This document shows positions 35,401 to 45,857 of a stretch of 64,000 bases of DNA, in pieces (positions within the stretch are counted from its first letter, which is position 1; each line of letters begins with the position of its first letter). Source of the stretch: Dermanyssus gallinae (taxonomy: Eukaryota > Arthropoda > Arachnida > Mesostigmata > Dermanyssidae); NCBI GenBank assembly GCA_003439945.1, contig QVRM01000335.1, forward strand, positions 965,501 to 1,029,500. Reading direction: 5' to 3'. Under the pieces are notes generated by a model that was given only the letters and a program-made list of their open reading frames with translations, had not been told where the DNA came from and searched no databases. Made by a program: the position numbers and the translations under genes.

Positions 35401-36451
35401 TACATTCCACTACTCCTAATACATCAATCACTTCTCCACTATATGTTTTCAGTACCACTCCTGTTTCATTCACCCTTCTCGTTTCTCCGCTTAATATTCC
35501 ACTTACATCTTTCCAATTTACTATTGTCACTGCACTACCCGTATCCACTAAAAATTTTACTATCTGCTTATCTACTCGTGCCTTTATACTAATCTCCGAG
35601 CTAACACACAGGGTATAGATTTGAGTAATTTTTCTCGGCTGACTCGCCTGTGCCTCCTCCGGCCACGATTCTTCCTCCACTAACCGCACCAATCGCTTGC
35701 CTCCCGTCGCTCCACACATCCTCTCGAAATGGCCCGTTCGATGACACTTGAAGCATGTTGCTTTCCTGGCCGGGCATAGGTGGTACCCGGCCAGGTGCGT
35801 GCCGCTACCACACGCCGTACAGGGCTTCCAATTACCGACTTTGGCCGGCTGCCGACGTCGACTGATCGCCGCCACCGCGACGTCTCGCTCTAGCTGCCTT
35901 GCCTCCGCCATGTTGCGCTCGAGGCGGATTCCTATTTCACGCGCCTGAGCCAGCTTGAGGTCGTCGTCTTCTAATAGCAGCCGCTCACGCAACCTCGGAA
36001 TCGACGTCCCCGTGGTGAGCTGTGTCTTGATGGCTTCTTCAGGCGTGAATTGCTCAAACTTACATTTCGCCGCCATCCGCGTCAGCTCGGCCACGTATTC
36101 TTCCACTGGCTCCCCCGGCCGCTGCCGTCGCCTATGAAATTCGTCGCGGGCCGCTGCCAGCCCCTTCTTCTGTGCAAATCTGTCCACCAGTCGCGCTTTC
36201 ATTTCTTCGTACGCATCTCCCTCCACGTTGGCCGGCACCGGCCTATTCTTGATAAGGTTGTACTGCCTTATCCCTTCCAATCCAAGCGCGTTTTTAAGAA
36301 GCGCGCACTTTTTCTTTTCGTCGAGCTTCTCCGCGTTCGGATGTGCCTCCACGTACGCATCGAATGCTACGATCCAATCTTCTATGGGCGCCGCTGGTGG
36401 TCCGGCCACCGGCATAAATTGCTGCAGCGGCATTGGTCCGTACGACATCAT
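32408..36451 (-). CDS. Gypsy gag-pol polyprotein (1,347 aa, single frame)
   Basis: It encodes capsid and replication enzymes. Gag lies at about 1-250, with two zinc knuckles: C211-x2-C-x4-H-x6-C, and a canonical C233-x2-C-x4-H-x4-C. The protease has D303-T-G-S-A. The RT spans about 470-640, with FSKLDAMSAYHQV and YLDD at 588-591. RNase H has TDAS (D736), E776 and TDHSAL (D802). The integrase has an HHCC finger (H948, H952, C982, C985) and D1015, D1074 and E1110 in DD35E spacing. No chromodomain is obvious and the tail is acidic and Glu/Ser-rich. Gag and pol share one frame without a shift, so enzymes must be released by proteolysis. The start MMSYGP is the first in-frame ATG after the leader. 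Intact and plausibly active. Confidence 0.97.
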   Translation of the reverse strand: MMSYGPMPLQQFMPVAGPPAAPIEDWIVAFDAYVEAHPNAEKLDEKKKCALLKNALGLEGIRQYNLIKNRPVPANVEGDAYEEMKARLVDRFAQKKGLAAARDEFHRRRQRPGEPVEEYVAELTRMAAKCKFEQFTPEEAIKTQLTTGTSIPRLRERLLLEDDDLKLAQAREIGIRLERNMAEARQLERDVAVAAISRRRQPAKVGNWKPCTACGSGTHLAGYHLCPARKATCFKCHRTGHFERMCGATGGKRLVRLVEEESWPEEAQASQPRKITQIYTLCVSSEISIKARVDKQIVKFLVDTGSAVTIVNWKDVSGILSGETRRVNETGVVLKTYSGEVIDVLGVVECTIELGKKSVVMEVFVVRWGKSVLGRDALAKLEVCVDCKGQKCAVDGKVVASVDNLGTAEQYRKLFSGQLGLVRGYRHRVKVKQGARPVQQKLRRLPLATVDTVKKEIDRQVELGVIEPIEASEWISAMVVVAKKSGGVRVCVDLRQVNEAIIPQVFPLPHLEDLLAELKGAKWFSKLDAMSAYHQVELAEESRDLTAFITPWGLFRYRRVCFGLASAPAAFQKMMKDMLEGLEGVLVYLDDILIYGESREQHDIRLEEVLRRIAESGMTLNSKCVIGVDRVEFVGFSISRNGVTPCMDNIKAISELAEPKNAAQVRSVLGAASFYMRCVPRFSEMTEPLRRLLKKESKFTWGQEQRVAFEEMKQSIVQAKPLAIFNTEYDVIVETDASNIGLGGVLLQRGPEGERPVAYASCTLTETQQKYSTGEKEALACLFAIERWHVYLFGRRFRLRTDHSALVTLLGAKGTGRAPMRIGRWVERLRGYNFSIEYRAGASNHIPDMLSRLPNTDKFEVNDATEIVVSYLTQDVKPLNWEEIARLSRIDSELTQVRGWMRHRKPSPKDRVWASVIHELSEVQGVMMRGARIVLPVACRLQAFKLAHDDAHQGVVRTKQRLRERFWWPGMDKFVEEAIRNCGLCARHDKTARPVTAPIRTTPWPKQPWTRLALDIRGPDISVGAQQRFAIVVIDYYSKWAEVELVQEATTEKIVDFLHRLFHQEGVPEYLISDNGSQMTSTAFAEFMKKFGVIHQLTPVYHAAANGLVERFNRTLGGFFETAKQLGGDFKKRIREMVGAYNATPHATTGLSPATLLHGRSMRTRLSVTAPGEPARGDAPSREHTERRQRAQKEYADRRRAVTDIALSPGQWVRIRRPIVWKGEKKYSPPIQVMERRGADTYLLADGKVWHRNRLVSAKQPPEVTAQQQQQHRPLIGRWTGTTVLAGGDEESEEQEVSEEQTEEESSSEQSSEPEEYISAEERDEQPELRRSRRTRAAPKYLNDYVG

Positions 36452-36489
36452 TTCTGTCTGTGCGTTTCTTCACACACCACTCCAACCGT

Positions 36490-36576
36490 CGCTTGCCGTC
36501 CACCGTCACCACCACTCGCCGTTCGCCGTCACCACCACTCGCCGTCCACCGTCACCACCACCGCCACCAACCACCG
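36490..36576 (-). repeat. Tandem repeat in the Gypsy leader
   Basis: About three imperfect copies of a unit of roughly 27 bp (plus-strand core CCGTCACCACCACTCGCCGT) lie between the primer binding site and the gag start. Function is unknown. Confidence 0.75.
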
Positions 36577-36638
36577 CGTCACTCTTTATCGTGCGCTGTC
36601 CGTTCTGTCCGCTACTATAAGACTGACCGCTAGGTTCA

Positions 36639-36656
36639 GTCAAGTCGACTGCGCCA
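36639..36656 (-). other. tRNA primer binding site
   Basis: One base after the 5' LTR the minus strand reads TGGCGCAGTCGACTTGAC, beginning with the TGG complementary to a tRNA CCA end. From memory, TGGCGCAGTC resembles the tRNA-Ser type site of some Drosophila Gypsy elements. The exact tRNA is not established. Confidence 0.8.
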
Positions 36657-36657
36657 A

Positions 36658-36879
36658 TGTAGTGTCTACGTACGGAACAATAAGGACACTCACCGCTAGA
36701 GTTACCGGCTCTACCAACGCCGACGCCAGAATGACTTTTCAGTTTATTTCATCCCAATCTGTACAACACTGTTGGCGCCCCCTGGTGGCACGTATTCCTC
36801 TGCCCCCTGGTGGCGCGCTTCTATCTATCTAATTCATCACGGATCATCGCCATCATCACTATCCATCTCATACACTACA
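36658..36879 (-). repeat. Gypsy 5' LTR
   Basis: 222 bp, identical to the 3' LTR. As the 5' copy in minus orientation it should hold the element promoter. I did not identify a TATA box with confidence. Confidence 0.96.
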
Positions 36880-36884
36880 ATAAG

Positions 36885-37795
36885 GCTGCTTTTTACGACG
36901 CCTTGGCTCTGGGCAAAATGCTATCTAAACGCTTACTTAAAAGTGGGGCTAATTGCTTGCTGAAGGAGGAATTACCTAGTCAGTAGACAAGCGTGCCAAT
37001 TCGAGCAACACAGAATGCGGTGCGCTGCGAGGAACTGCAACAACGAAGCCAATTTACAAAGGCACAGTTTGTTATGTTTATCAACTGACTGGATGGAGAT
37101 TTGCACAATGGTCCTAGCCACCTAGCCCTTGCCTACTGGAGCTTTCAGCACGTAGAGTTCTAACCTGTCGCACTGTCATGAGAACTGAAACTGCTGGGAC
37201 TGCATATTGAATTGATAATTGACTTAATATAGCCTTAATTGTGGTATTTAAACATGGCGCCGACAAAGGGCTGCAACTAGTGGAGACAATGAATAAGGCC
37301 CACGCGTCGCAGATACCGTTGAAGTTGACAAAACTAATTAGCCTCGGCATCGTTACGTCGAGTTGTGAGAATCTCGTCGCGCAGAGTTTCACTATCTGTC
37401 CAAACCAGACTATGGCTTCCCATGCTAAGGAGACAGAGGGGCCAGCCAGGGTCGTTATCCAATTATAATTACAACCCCCTCCTCCCCTGCTTATCCACGT
37501 AATATGTACCTTCCACATTACTCTGAACTCAGTTACTTTATTGTACATTGTGCATTTAGAAGGCATACCATACATAAAATACTTAGCCTGTGCTTTCCTG
37601 CTGTGTATACCACCTTCATTCCTGTGTATGGCAACAACAGTTCCTGTATTTGTGTATGTGGTCATTTAAATTTAGTCATTTTCGTTTACGCAGCATTTCC
37701 TCTCTGGTCATTCACAGCCAGTCTGCCATTTTGATACCGAAGACTTGAACGAAGTCACTCGATGCATGGATGTTGGCTACGTCGTATGCTACACG
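36885..37795. other. Intergenic
   Basis: No recognisable gene. A 183-codon minus-strand frame at 37114-37665 has no motif I know and could be chance. Confidence 0.45.
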
Positions 37796-37847
37796 CACAA
37801 TACACTGCCATCACGCGCCATATTGCGCCTGATGGCAGTGTATTGTG
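37796..37847. repeat. Perfect 18-bp inverted repeat (hairpin)
   Basis: CACAATACACTGCCATCA (37796-37813) and its exact reverse complement (37830-37847) flank a 16-bp loop that itself carries GCGC on both sides. It would form a strong hairpin. Confidence 0.95.
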
Positions 37848-37923
37848 AATATATCACGCTTTCGCGTGCTGATGTTGACTCTGAAAGTAAATACCAAGAC
37901 GGCAAGAACTTTTGCATCAACCC

Positions 37924-37967
<44 letters not shown>

Positions 37968-38284
37968 TACATATAAACCCGAGAACGGAGGCCTTTGACA
38001 ATCATCTGGCTGAGTGCTTATATACGTTTGGAGATGTTAACCACTAGTTTCTTCAAAGGCTCCATGTTGTAAAAAATATACCTCGGCTTAACGGGTTTAC
38101 GATACATGGATTTCATATGAAGTTACATTCATAAAATGGGTTTTACAAAATAACGACCGAGTGAGCGATGTGGAGAATCGTGTGGTTTGTACCACCTCCA
38201 ACAGTGTACAAGAGCGATGCCGCTGACGAAAGTTATGTAGGAAAGTTGTAATACAATTGTGTAAAAATCAAATACTGAATTACA

Positions 38285-38338
<54 letters not shown>

Positions 38339-38860
38339 CACACGCACTCACTAGCATATTGTATATGCATTCTAGCAATGTGTGCAGCTCGCAGTAACAG
38401 CACTTTTATAACGTATTCCATAAATATTTATTATCATCATCATTGACATGGGCTATTTGCATGTCATAGCAAGGAGCGTGCTTTCGACGCTCTGTGTGTG
38501 TGGGGCAGAGGGGTTGTGTATAGCCATCTTCATCATCGTCACCACCGTGGTCGTTGCTCAACCCGAAGCGCCGCCGCCTGCTTTTTCCCTCAACAAGTGG
38601 CAAATGGCTGGCTCATAGCTGCGCCCCGATGCAGTGCAGTTCAGCTCCAATAAGCGCGGCGGAAAGACGCTCGCTCGGTTGCATTGCCAGCAACCGACTG
38701 CCAGGCGCGGATCCGAAGGTCGGTCGGTGGTCCGTCGGAGGTTGAATATGCAACAGGGCCGAGGTAAGCAAACCCAGGTGGTGGGCTTGGCTGAGCGTTC
38801 GCCGGGAGTTGCAGTTACCACCTATTCGATGGGTGATGTCGTCGTGCGGTCACCGCGTTT
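37848..38860. other. Intergenic with (TA)n at 37930-37961 and 38290-38336
   Basis: Two TA arrays lie in AT-rich DNA followed by a GC-richer block at about 38540-38830 with overlapping unrecognised frames. Confidence 0.5.
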
Positions 38861-38911
38861 TTGTTGTTGTTGTTGCTTTTGCTGTTGTTGCTGCTGTTTT
38901 TGCTGCTGTTG
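38861..38911. repeat. GTT/GCT trinucleotide array
   Basis: TTG and CTG units, about 50 bp. Confidence 0.85.
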
Positions 38912-41268
38912 ATTCAGTGGCGGGTGTGCCAGTAACCATGGCTTTCCCTATGGCATGCGTACCTCTACGGCCTTACAATCTTCCGCGGCTTAGTGTGAGT
39001 TGCTCACTCGTGGCTCTGCTAGTCGGTGACCCGAGTCAGTGAGCGTGCAGGATCGACCCTGTGTGCAAGACACACTATGACACGACTCAATGAGGGTTCC
39101 TCCTATGACACGACGGTCCATGAGGGTTTGGCAGACCCCTGTGTGCGACCAGATCAGATTCTGACCTGACCTCGCATAGGTGAGAACTGTGAGAAGCCCG
39201 CGGGACTTAATCCTCCTCAGGCCTTCTCATCATCAACAACAGTAGCAACAGCATTAGCACAACCACTCTAGCACATTTTGCTGTTGCTGCTGCTGATTAT
39301 AGCACTAACGCTCCTAACACTGCCGAAGAAAACCGTCGTTGCCGCTTCCGCCTATACCACCCCCATCACCACCACCAAGCTAAGGAATGCATCAAAGGAC
39401 CTTCAAAGGGTTGTCGGTGTAAGTGTCGCTGGCTCTTGGTATTCCTCTCTCTCTCTCTCTCTCGCATAATCTTTATGTATGTGTACATGCTCATTAGCTC
39501 ATACGTTGTGAGTGTTTGCTGATGCCCTCCTGAATTTATATTGCTCTCTCACAGCATAACCTATGTAGGTTGCTAATCTTAAACGCTTCGTCTTAGACCA
39601 AACGGAGTAGTTCGTCGGCCAACAGCCAAGTAACAACAAGCATGGCGCACTTCTGTCTTTTGGCTGAGCATTTGGCAATACTGCTTGCGTCACGGGCTGT
39701 GATGGCCGTTGCGTATTATTAATACAAATCTCAATGTTTTTCGCTCTTTGCCTATAGGTGTCCGTAAACGTAAAAAGGTTAGTGATTCGTATGTGGAATA
39801 TTGTATGTGACTATGTACGGGTAAACGTTTAACACGAAACGAAAAACTTGAAGGCCACCGATAATAAAGCTTCTTGATATTAAGGATAGTACAAAAATAG
39901 CTATTACTCAAAGGCTCATGCATGTTGAGAAAGCTGTACACTAATTCTAACACAAAGCTGAATCTGGCACTGAACAATTCACGTACGAGAGAAGCAAAAA
40001 CGATTGATATGCAGAAAATAACAAACTAAGTTACAAAAGATTGTTGAATAACGAAAGTGCAATACAAAGCATTTTAATGACAAATAATGTCTTTACGGCC
40101 CCTCTCATCGCGCGTAAGGGCTGGCAGTGCTAGATACAATTGCATAATTTAATACAAAATATGTAAATGTTATAGACCCATAGTCAAACGAATTGAGGAA
40201 AGGAACAACTATCGGCTAATGTTGCAATGGTAAATTTTGAATACATGTAACTTAGTAGGCTTTATTTTAACTCGTACTCAACCTAGTTTGGTTGATTTAG
40301 GTAGTACAAAAGCAAGCAATTGGTACGATATTTTCATCAAGATGTCTACCAGGTAATTTAGCTAACAACAGTCTACGAAGTCAATCATGTTTGAATGAAA
40401 TCTGGATTTTAGACATTTAGTATTTCCAACAAGTGCATTTTAAAAATAAATGAATGTCTCTTATAAATCATTTAGAACTAGTGTTGACTTACACCAATCA
40501 TGTCTTGGCAACGTGAATAAAATGACCTAATTAAACCAAGGGCGATCCTACCTTAAAAAAACCCAGACTATTGACAATGGCTACCGAGAAGGGTACATTG
40601 AGGTTAACCTCTATATTGGTAGATTGTGTTGCTGTGTTACAGGACGACTTGCTTTTCGGTAGACAATTGCTTTGTGACGCTGCAAAGCAATGCCGAACTC
40701 GGCTTGCTATAGCACCGTGTAGGCAGCATAAAGCTCGACGGAAAAGTATATGCTTAAGCCATCTGCGTATTTGAGGTACTTGAATACGGCTGACAATTAG
40801 TGTCCTATGCCCAATCTCTAGATAAGATGTAACATGTGTTAGATAAGATGTAGGGGAGATAGGCACTCTCTCAACATTTTCATTTAGGACCCGGTACATC
40901 TGCTTCTGTCAAACCTAGCCTCTGAAGTGAAAGAGTAGCAGCCTAGCCTAGATCAGGAGAATAAATACTATAACCCTACTTGTTTTGACATATAACGCCT
41001 ATTTCTATCGATTGTGTGTGTGTGTGTGGTAGAACACTTACCAGCGTTTTCCCGCATACTTGTTTGGACCATGAGTTTAGATCAAATCGTTTGAACTGAG
41101 ACACACACAAATATTTAGTCTTTTCCGGAAAGTCGCCCTTTACGATAGCGATTTCCCATAAGTGATATTTATCGTAATAACGTGAGCGGAAAGGCACAAG
41201 TTGGGACAGACACGTATTCGTAGTTATTCAATATTTTATGACAGTGATGCAACAATGTTGGCAGATGT
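38912..41268. other. Intergenic
   Basis: It has an imperfect tandem duplication at about 39073-39131 (CTATGACACGAC...ATGAGGGTT twice), a (CT)n tract near 39446-39464 and a (TG)n tract near 41014-41030. No gene recognised. Confidence 0.5.
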
Positions 41269-41287
41269 TTATATATATATATATTTA

Positions 41288-41360
<73 letters not shown>

Positions 41361-41404
41361 GAAATACTACATGCGTATTTCATTATAATTTAACAAAATG
41401 TATG

Positions 41405-41439
<35 letters not shown>
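41269..41439. repeat. Two long (TA)n arrays
   Basis: TA arrays at 41270-41357 and 41409-41439 are separated by about 50 bp of AT-rich sequence. Confidence 0.95.
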
Positions 41440-41441
<2 letters not shown>

Positions 41442-42061
41442 ATACAAGACGCTTTGTCGAAGTGTGTTCTATCAAGCAAGGAGCTCGACATAGCGTCGCT
41501 GAGAAGGTAGTGGATAGCTATTGGATCGGCCGCCACCCGGACTCTCCCCGGTTGACTCCTTCGGCCCGACTTCTTGTCGACGCACGAGCCACGGGCGACG
41601 TGCTGAGAATATCGCTGAGCGGCAATATTATTATAAGAGGCGGACGCGAGACCATTTTAAGCTCGGCTCTCGGCGAGCTGGGCCACAGCCTGTGGTTGGA
41701 GTGAGTCGTGGAGACTGAAGACCAAACCGAAGGGCGAGCTCGGCAAGCACTGGCGAAACAGCCGACCCAAGCGAGAACAAACGAAAACCTAGCCGCTGCC
41801 GGGCCCAGCCGTCGTCGAAGAGAAAAAAACAGAAGGCCAAAGTTTCGTGGTCAAACTTCGACATCGTTGACAGAGGCTGCCCCCTCCCCGTCGCCTGCAG
41901 GCTGCTCTTTTCCCGACTCTCGAACTACCAAACATCTGCGCGACTCTGTCCAATCAAAGGCCAAACACTTAATCTTACGTCGCCGCATAGACAGACGCTT
42001 TGCTGCGAACCAGCAAGAAGCATTGCTAATGGTTTTGAGCTCACCAGTTTTGTCGCTATGA
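41440..42061 (+). pseudogene. Unrecognised GC-rich reading frame with one in-frame stop
   Basis: The frame stays open for about 205 codons apart from one TGA at 41702-41704, with an unchanged frame on each side. The composition is clearly GC-richer than the flanks. The second half is basic (Arg/Lys-rich stretches such as RRRREKNRRPK). No domain is recognised. The abrupt start at a (TA)n edge resembles the LINE insertions elsewhere here, so an unknown element segment or host exon is possible. No function is claimed. Confidence 0.35.
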
Positions 42062-44328
42062 AGCAGGCAAACACAGTATGTCAATGACAGTACTACTAAT
42101 GCGTCCACCCCTACTGCCAACCTGGAACTCTGTACCGGAGAAATCATACGTGCTAAATCTAAGTTTTAGCTTTTTTTGCTTTTGATAGTTATTGCTGAGG
42201 TTTGAGAGAGACTTGGAGATGGGCAGGGACGGGAGAAAAGGTGACAAGCGTCAAGCCCCTCACCTGCACACGCTGGTCTATCGACAAATAACGCCGAAAA
42301 TGTTTCCTGAAAACAGGAAATTGTTGTTAAGTGAGTATTGCTTGCCCACCCACTTCAGCAGCTATATGTCTGTTTCTACAAGAAACCCATTCGAGAGGAG
42401 GCTAAGCAGGTTCTTACCGAGGCAGATAAGGTTTGTTGATTGAATCTAAGAATAACATATATCATAGCTCTCTCGTATGTGTACGATACCGTGTATCTAT
42501 TGGAACTTGCCATACTTGATTCCACAGAATTTGTCAACGTTCTGCGGGGCATTCATGTTTTATATCCGTGTATTACATACATCTGTAAGAATAGGTTTCA
42601 CGGCTAAACTGGCAAAAATGCGATCATCTTATGTTTCAGATGCACCAAAGGTTCCATTACCTGAGTTCCTAGCAGTGGCACTTACAGGAAGCTTTGCAAA
42701 GCGTACGATATTTATTCAGGATTTGGCGAGTATTGTTGACTTTTGACAATTCAGAAATTTGTCGAAAATTACGCTCTGGAATAATGACTATTAAAAATAA
42801 ACATGAAACTAGCGTAGTATATAAATAGCATTGTCGAAACCGAAACGAAGTACATATATACTGCTCAAATACCATTATACTTAGACGGTATGCTAAACAT
42901 AACGTTAGTGTAGGAAGAAAGAGGAACAGTCAAATAAATATTTATAAAGTCTTCTCTTTAAAGATATTTCTTTGACTGTTCAATTCTTTGACAATACAAT
43001 TGACGTTCACCACTTTGTGCAGCGCTTGTATAGCCTTGAAAAAATGGCGCGGTGTGAAAACAGTGTGTAGCCAACATAAGTCAGCGTAAGAATAGATCTG
43101 ACAGGTTTCTATTCTATCTAATAATAATATTAGATTTAATGCCTTCTGCCACACACTTTGTGAATATTCTCATAGCACCACTTTGTCTAGCCTTCATTAG
43201 AATTAAGCATAAAATACTGCCTTTAAATTATCGTTTTTTATTTTTTTTATAATTCGTCACCTACATTGGACCGCGTCAGGCGCTTATGTTTATTTTAGAT
43301 ATGTCTTGAGTATGGTGCAGCAAGCTTATATGTACTAAATAAAGCTTTAGTGCAACAGGTATGGCAAATCTATTAACGCAGTATAGTGTACTCGGGTATC
43401 TATCTATAGGAGGATCAAAGCACGCAGCCATCACCCAAAAGATATGTATGTAGACAAAATGCACCTGCCAGTCTCGTTAGCTACGCTTCGAATGCTTAGC
43501 CGTTTTTGTATTTGTTGATCCCATGTTTCACGATGGACTCAGTAGCTAACCTAATTTGATGCAATGGCGGAACGCTGTATATAGGGCTTAGCTCAACCTT
43601 TTCCCCTAATTACCAAGGTCCACTCTCTCATGGGTGGACGTGCCCATTTTCGATCGTTACACCCAAGCGCAACGCTTCCCGGCTCGTGTAAATTGAGCCC
43701 CTTTCGCAGTTCAACAGGTGTTTTGTCGGGGGCGGGGGAAGGCAGTTATAGGTGGGTAGACCCTCTTTCCCCTTGGGACTGATGAGGCTATTCCTCGGTA
43801 GCATTATTTAAAGCAGTGTAGCAGCTGGTACACGCACAGGACAATGTAGCTCTCACTGTCAGTTGTCACTATCTTTTTTTAAGGTTTTGAATTGCTTGGC
43901 GGCGTAACGCATCTGTTTAAGATATTCGTACGCTTGATTGTACTGCGCACAGCAAAATTGGCTGGCCCTTTCCTACTACGGATTAAACTCCTGCTAATTT
44001 GACCTCTAATAAATGAGCAAAGCTACTTTCATAAAATGTCTCTCCCAGGACTTCTACGCACAGTAAGTACCACAATACTGCGCCACTCACTGACAGCAGC
44101 GATGGTGCGATAATTTTTTTTTTTTTTTTTCTAAAACATCTCAGTTTATTTTAGTGCGATAATTGGCTTTCGCGTGCATGTGTTCAGGCATTCTTTTATT
44201 TCCGCTCCAGTCGAGCGCATTTTCTGCACGACACAGTTTTTTGTTATTGCAGACAAGCCTTACATCTAGACCTGGCAGGAGTTATACTGAGGGACGGACA
44301 TTGCCTATACAGAGTGTTACTTTAAAAG
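42062..44328. other. Intergenic AT-rich
   Basis: No recognised coding region. T-rich runs at 43234-43250 and a T run at 44116-44130. Confidence 0.55.
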
Positions 44329-44408
<80 letters not shown>

Positions 44409-44420
44409 TATCATTATTAT
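44329..44420. repeat. (TTA)n microsatellite, left part
   Basis: About 90 bp of TTA units with a few substitutions at the right end. Confidence 0.95.
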
Positions 44421-44455
44421 TTATTACATGTTAAATAATGTTACAATTGTGAGGT
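44421..44455 (-). mobile_element. 35-bp stub of the TAA-associated LINE 3' end
   Basis: The 35 bp match the 3' terminus of LINE copy 2 (6693-6727) at 34 positions and are bounded by TTA arrays on both sides. This is best explained as an extremely 5'-truncated insertion of the same family in the same orientation relative to the TAA strand. Confidence 0.85.
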
Positions 44456-44475
44456 ATTACTATTATTATTATTAA
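44456..44475. repeat. (ATT)n microsatellite, right part
   Basis: Short ATT array after the LINE stub, continuing the interrupted target repeat. Confidence 0.85.
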
Positions 44476-45070
44476 AGTTGTGAATTAACTCAGCTGATTC
44501 TACCCGAAAACGCAAATATGCCGCGCGGTCGAACAACTAGGATACCACTAAAAATGATAGATTTACTTCAAAGTGAATACTTGAAACTGTTATTTTCTTT
44601 TGTGTTGTAAATCGCGCATGAAATCACTTTATACACACACATTTTAAATCTTATTACAAGCTGTTAACAGGCTCGGGCCTCCCAAATCTTCACCATCACT
44701 AAAACTTCTCATTCTTTAGCGGCGGTGGTGCTAATTCACCTGTCAGTTGTCACATTGAGCTCTAAAACAATTACTGCTAGCCTTATTATAAGATTGCCTC
44801 AAATATTTTAGGTTTTCTAACTTTACTCTAGAGGCGCCCCAAGTGTATTAAGTATACTACGTTTTGTGACCGAGTGCAAAAAATGCTACAACACAAAAAA
44901 TCAAAAGTTGTTGGCGACCGGACAGGAGGGGCACGCGCGCCTTATATTAGACCTATACTTCGTTTACTTCTTACCAGCGGGGGCAACTCGGTGTTTCGTG
45001 CGGGGCAAGAATGACCCACACAAACTACCGTTATAGAGGAAGTATGAGTGCGACCAAGGGTCTCTTGATA
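44476..45070. other. Intergenic
   Basis: No recognisable feature. Confidence 0.55.
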
Positions 45071-45150
45071 ACAAGAACAACAACAACAATAGCAACAACA
45101 GCTACAGCAACAACAGCAACAACAACAGCTACAGCAACAACAACAACAAC
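45071..45150. repeat. (CAA)n-rich array
   Basis: CAA units with CAG and CTA variants; frames across it are low complexity (Thr-rich). Confidence 0.85.
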
Positions 45151-45404
45151 ATTATGGCGTCTCGAGTCGACAGCGGGAACGTGTACGATGGCCAAAAGGC
45201 GAGCGAAAGCTTTCGATAACCATCTAGGTCTGCTCATTGATGTCGAGTGTTGGGCGAATAACCTCATGAACGCTAAAGCTCGTTCAATAGCGTATACTCA
45301 TCGCTGCACTGACGCGCTGCTGACGCAAAGCGCATATCGTCTCGCTATAGCTTATCTAGGCAACAGCTCATGCATGTTGTGTACGCTCGATTGACCTCGT
45401 TTTT

Positions 45405-45476
45405 GCAGTAGTAGTAGTAGTAGTAGTACTACTACTGTAGTTAGAATGCTCCACTTTTTTAGTGGGGCATTCTAAC
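45405..45476. repeat. TAG/CTA palindrome and 16-bp hairpin
   Basis: A (TAG)n run passes into ACTACTACTGTAG, forming a small palindrome. Then GTTAGAATGCTCCACT (45440-45455) and AGTGGGGCATTCTAAC (45461-45476) form a stem with one G-T mismatch around a T5 loop. Confidence 0.88.
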
Positions 45477-45810
45477 AAACATTTAGGCCTGGCGCTCTAA
45501 AGCGCTTTCTTTGCAAGTGCGATCAGCCTATGACGTCGTTTCGACTTCAACCTATTCGCTTGCCTTACTGCCTACGAGTCCTGTCTCTTCTGTTAGGGGA
45601 CAGGACGTGTTCTACCATAAACACACCCAGACAGAAAGCGACAAAGAGAAAAACAGAAGTGGCTTATCTTAGCTTATAATATTGCTGAGGTTATGCTAAT
45701 ATGTCATCATACAATGAACCAGTTTTGATTGTGCTTCCATATCTCTTGGCCCAGTTTTTTAGCCGATTTATTTTAAAATGAAATCTATAAAGAGATGCAC
45801 TAATAATTTC

Positions 45811-45813
<3 letters not shown>
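45477..45813. other. Intergenic
   Basis: Nothing recognised. Confidence 0.55.

Positions 45814-45855
<42 letters not shown>
45814..45855. repeat. (TA)n microsatellite
   Basis: About 40 bp of TA. Confidence 0.94.

Positions 45856-45857
<2 letters not shown>

Larger units (their letters stand above)
32125..36879 (-). mobile_element. Complete Ty3/Gypsy LTR retrotransposon (4,755 bp)
   Basis: It has two 222-bp LTRs that I read as identical, TG...CA ends, a 5-bp target duplication, a tRNA primer binding site, a polypurine tract, and a single uninterrupted gag-pol frame of 1,347 codons. No envelope frame is present. All features needed for retrotransposition are visible. LTR identity indicates very recent insertion, because the two LTRs are copied from one template and then diverge. 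Confidence 0.97.
32120..36884. repeat. 5-bp target-site duplication of the Gypsy element
   Basis: ATAAG occurs immediately outside both LTRs, at 32120-32124 and 36880-36884, the usual duplication size for Ty3/Gypsy integrases. Confidence 0.93.

Noticed and set aside
37114..37665. 183-codon minus-strand frame
   Set aside because: Length is notable in AT-rich DNA, but no motif, no homologous copy in the window and no codon pattern I can defend.
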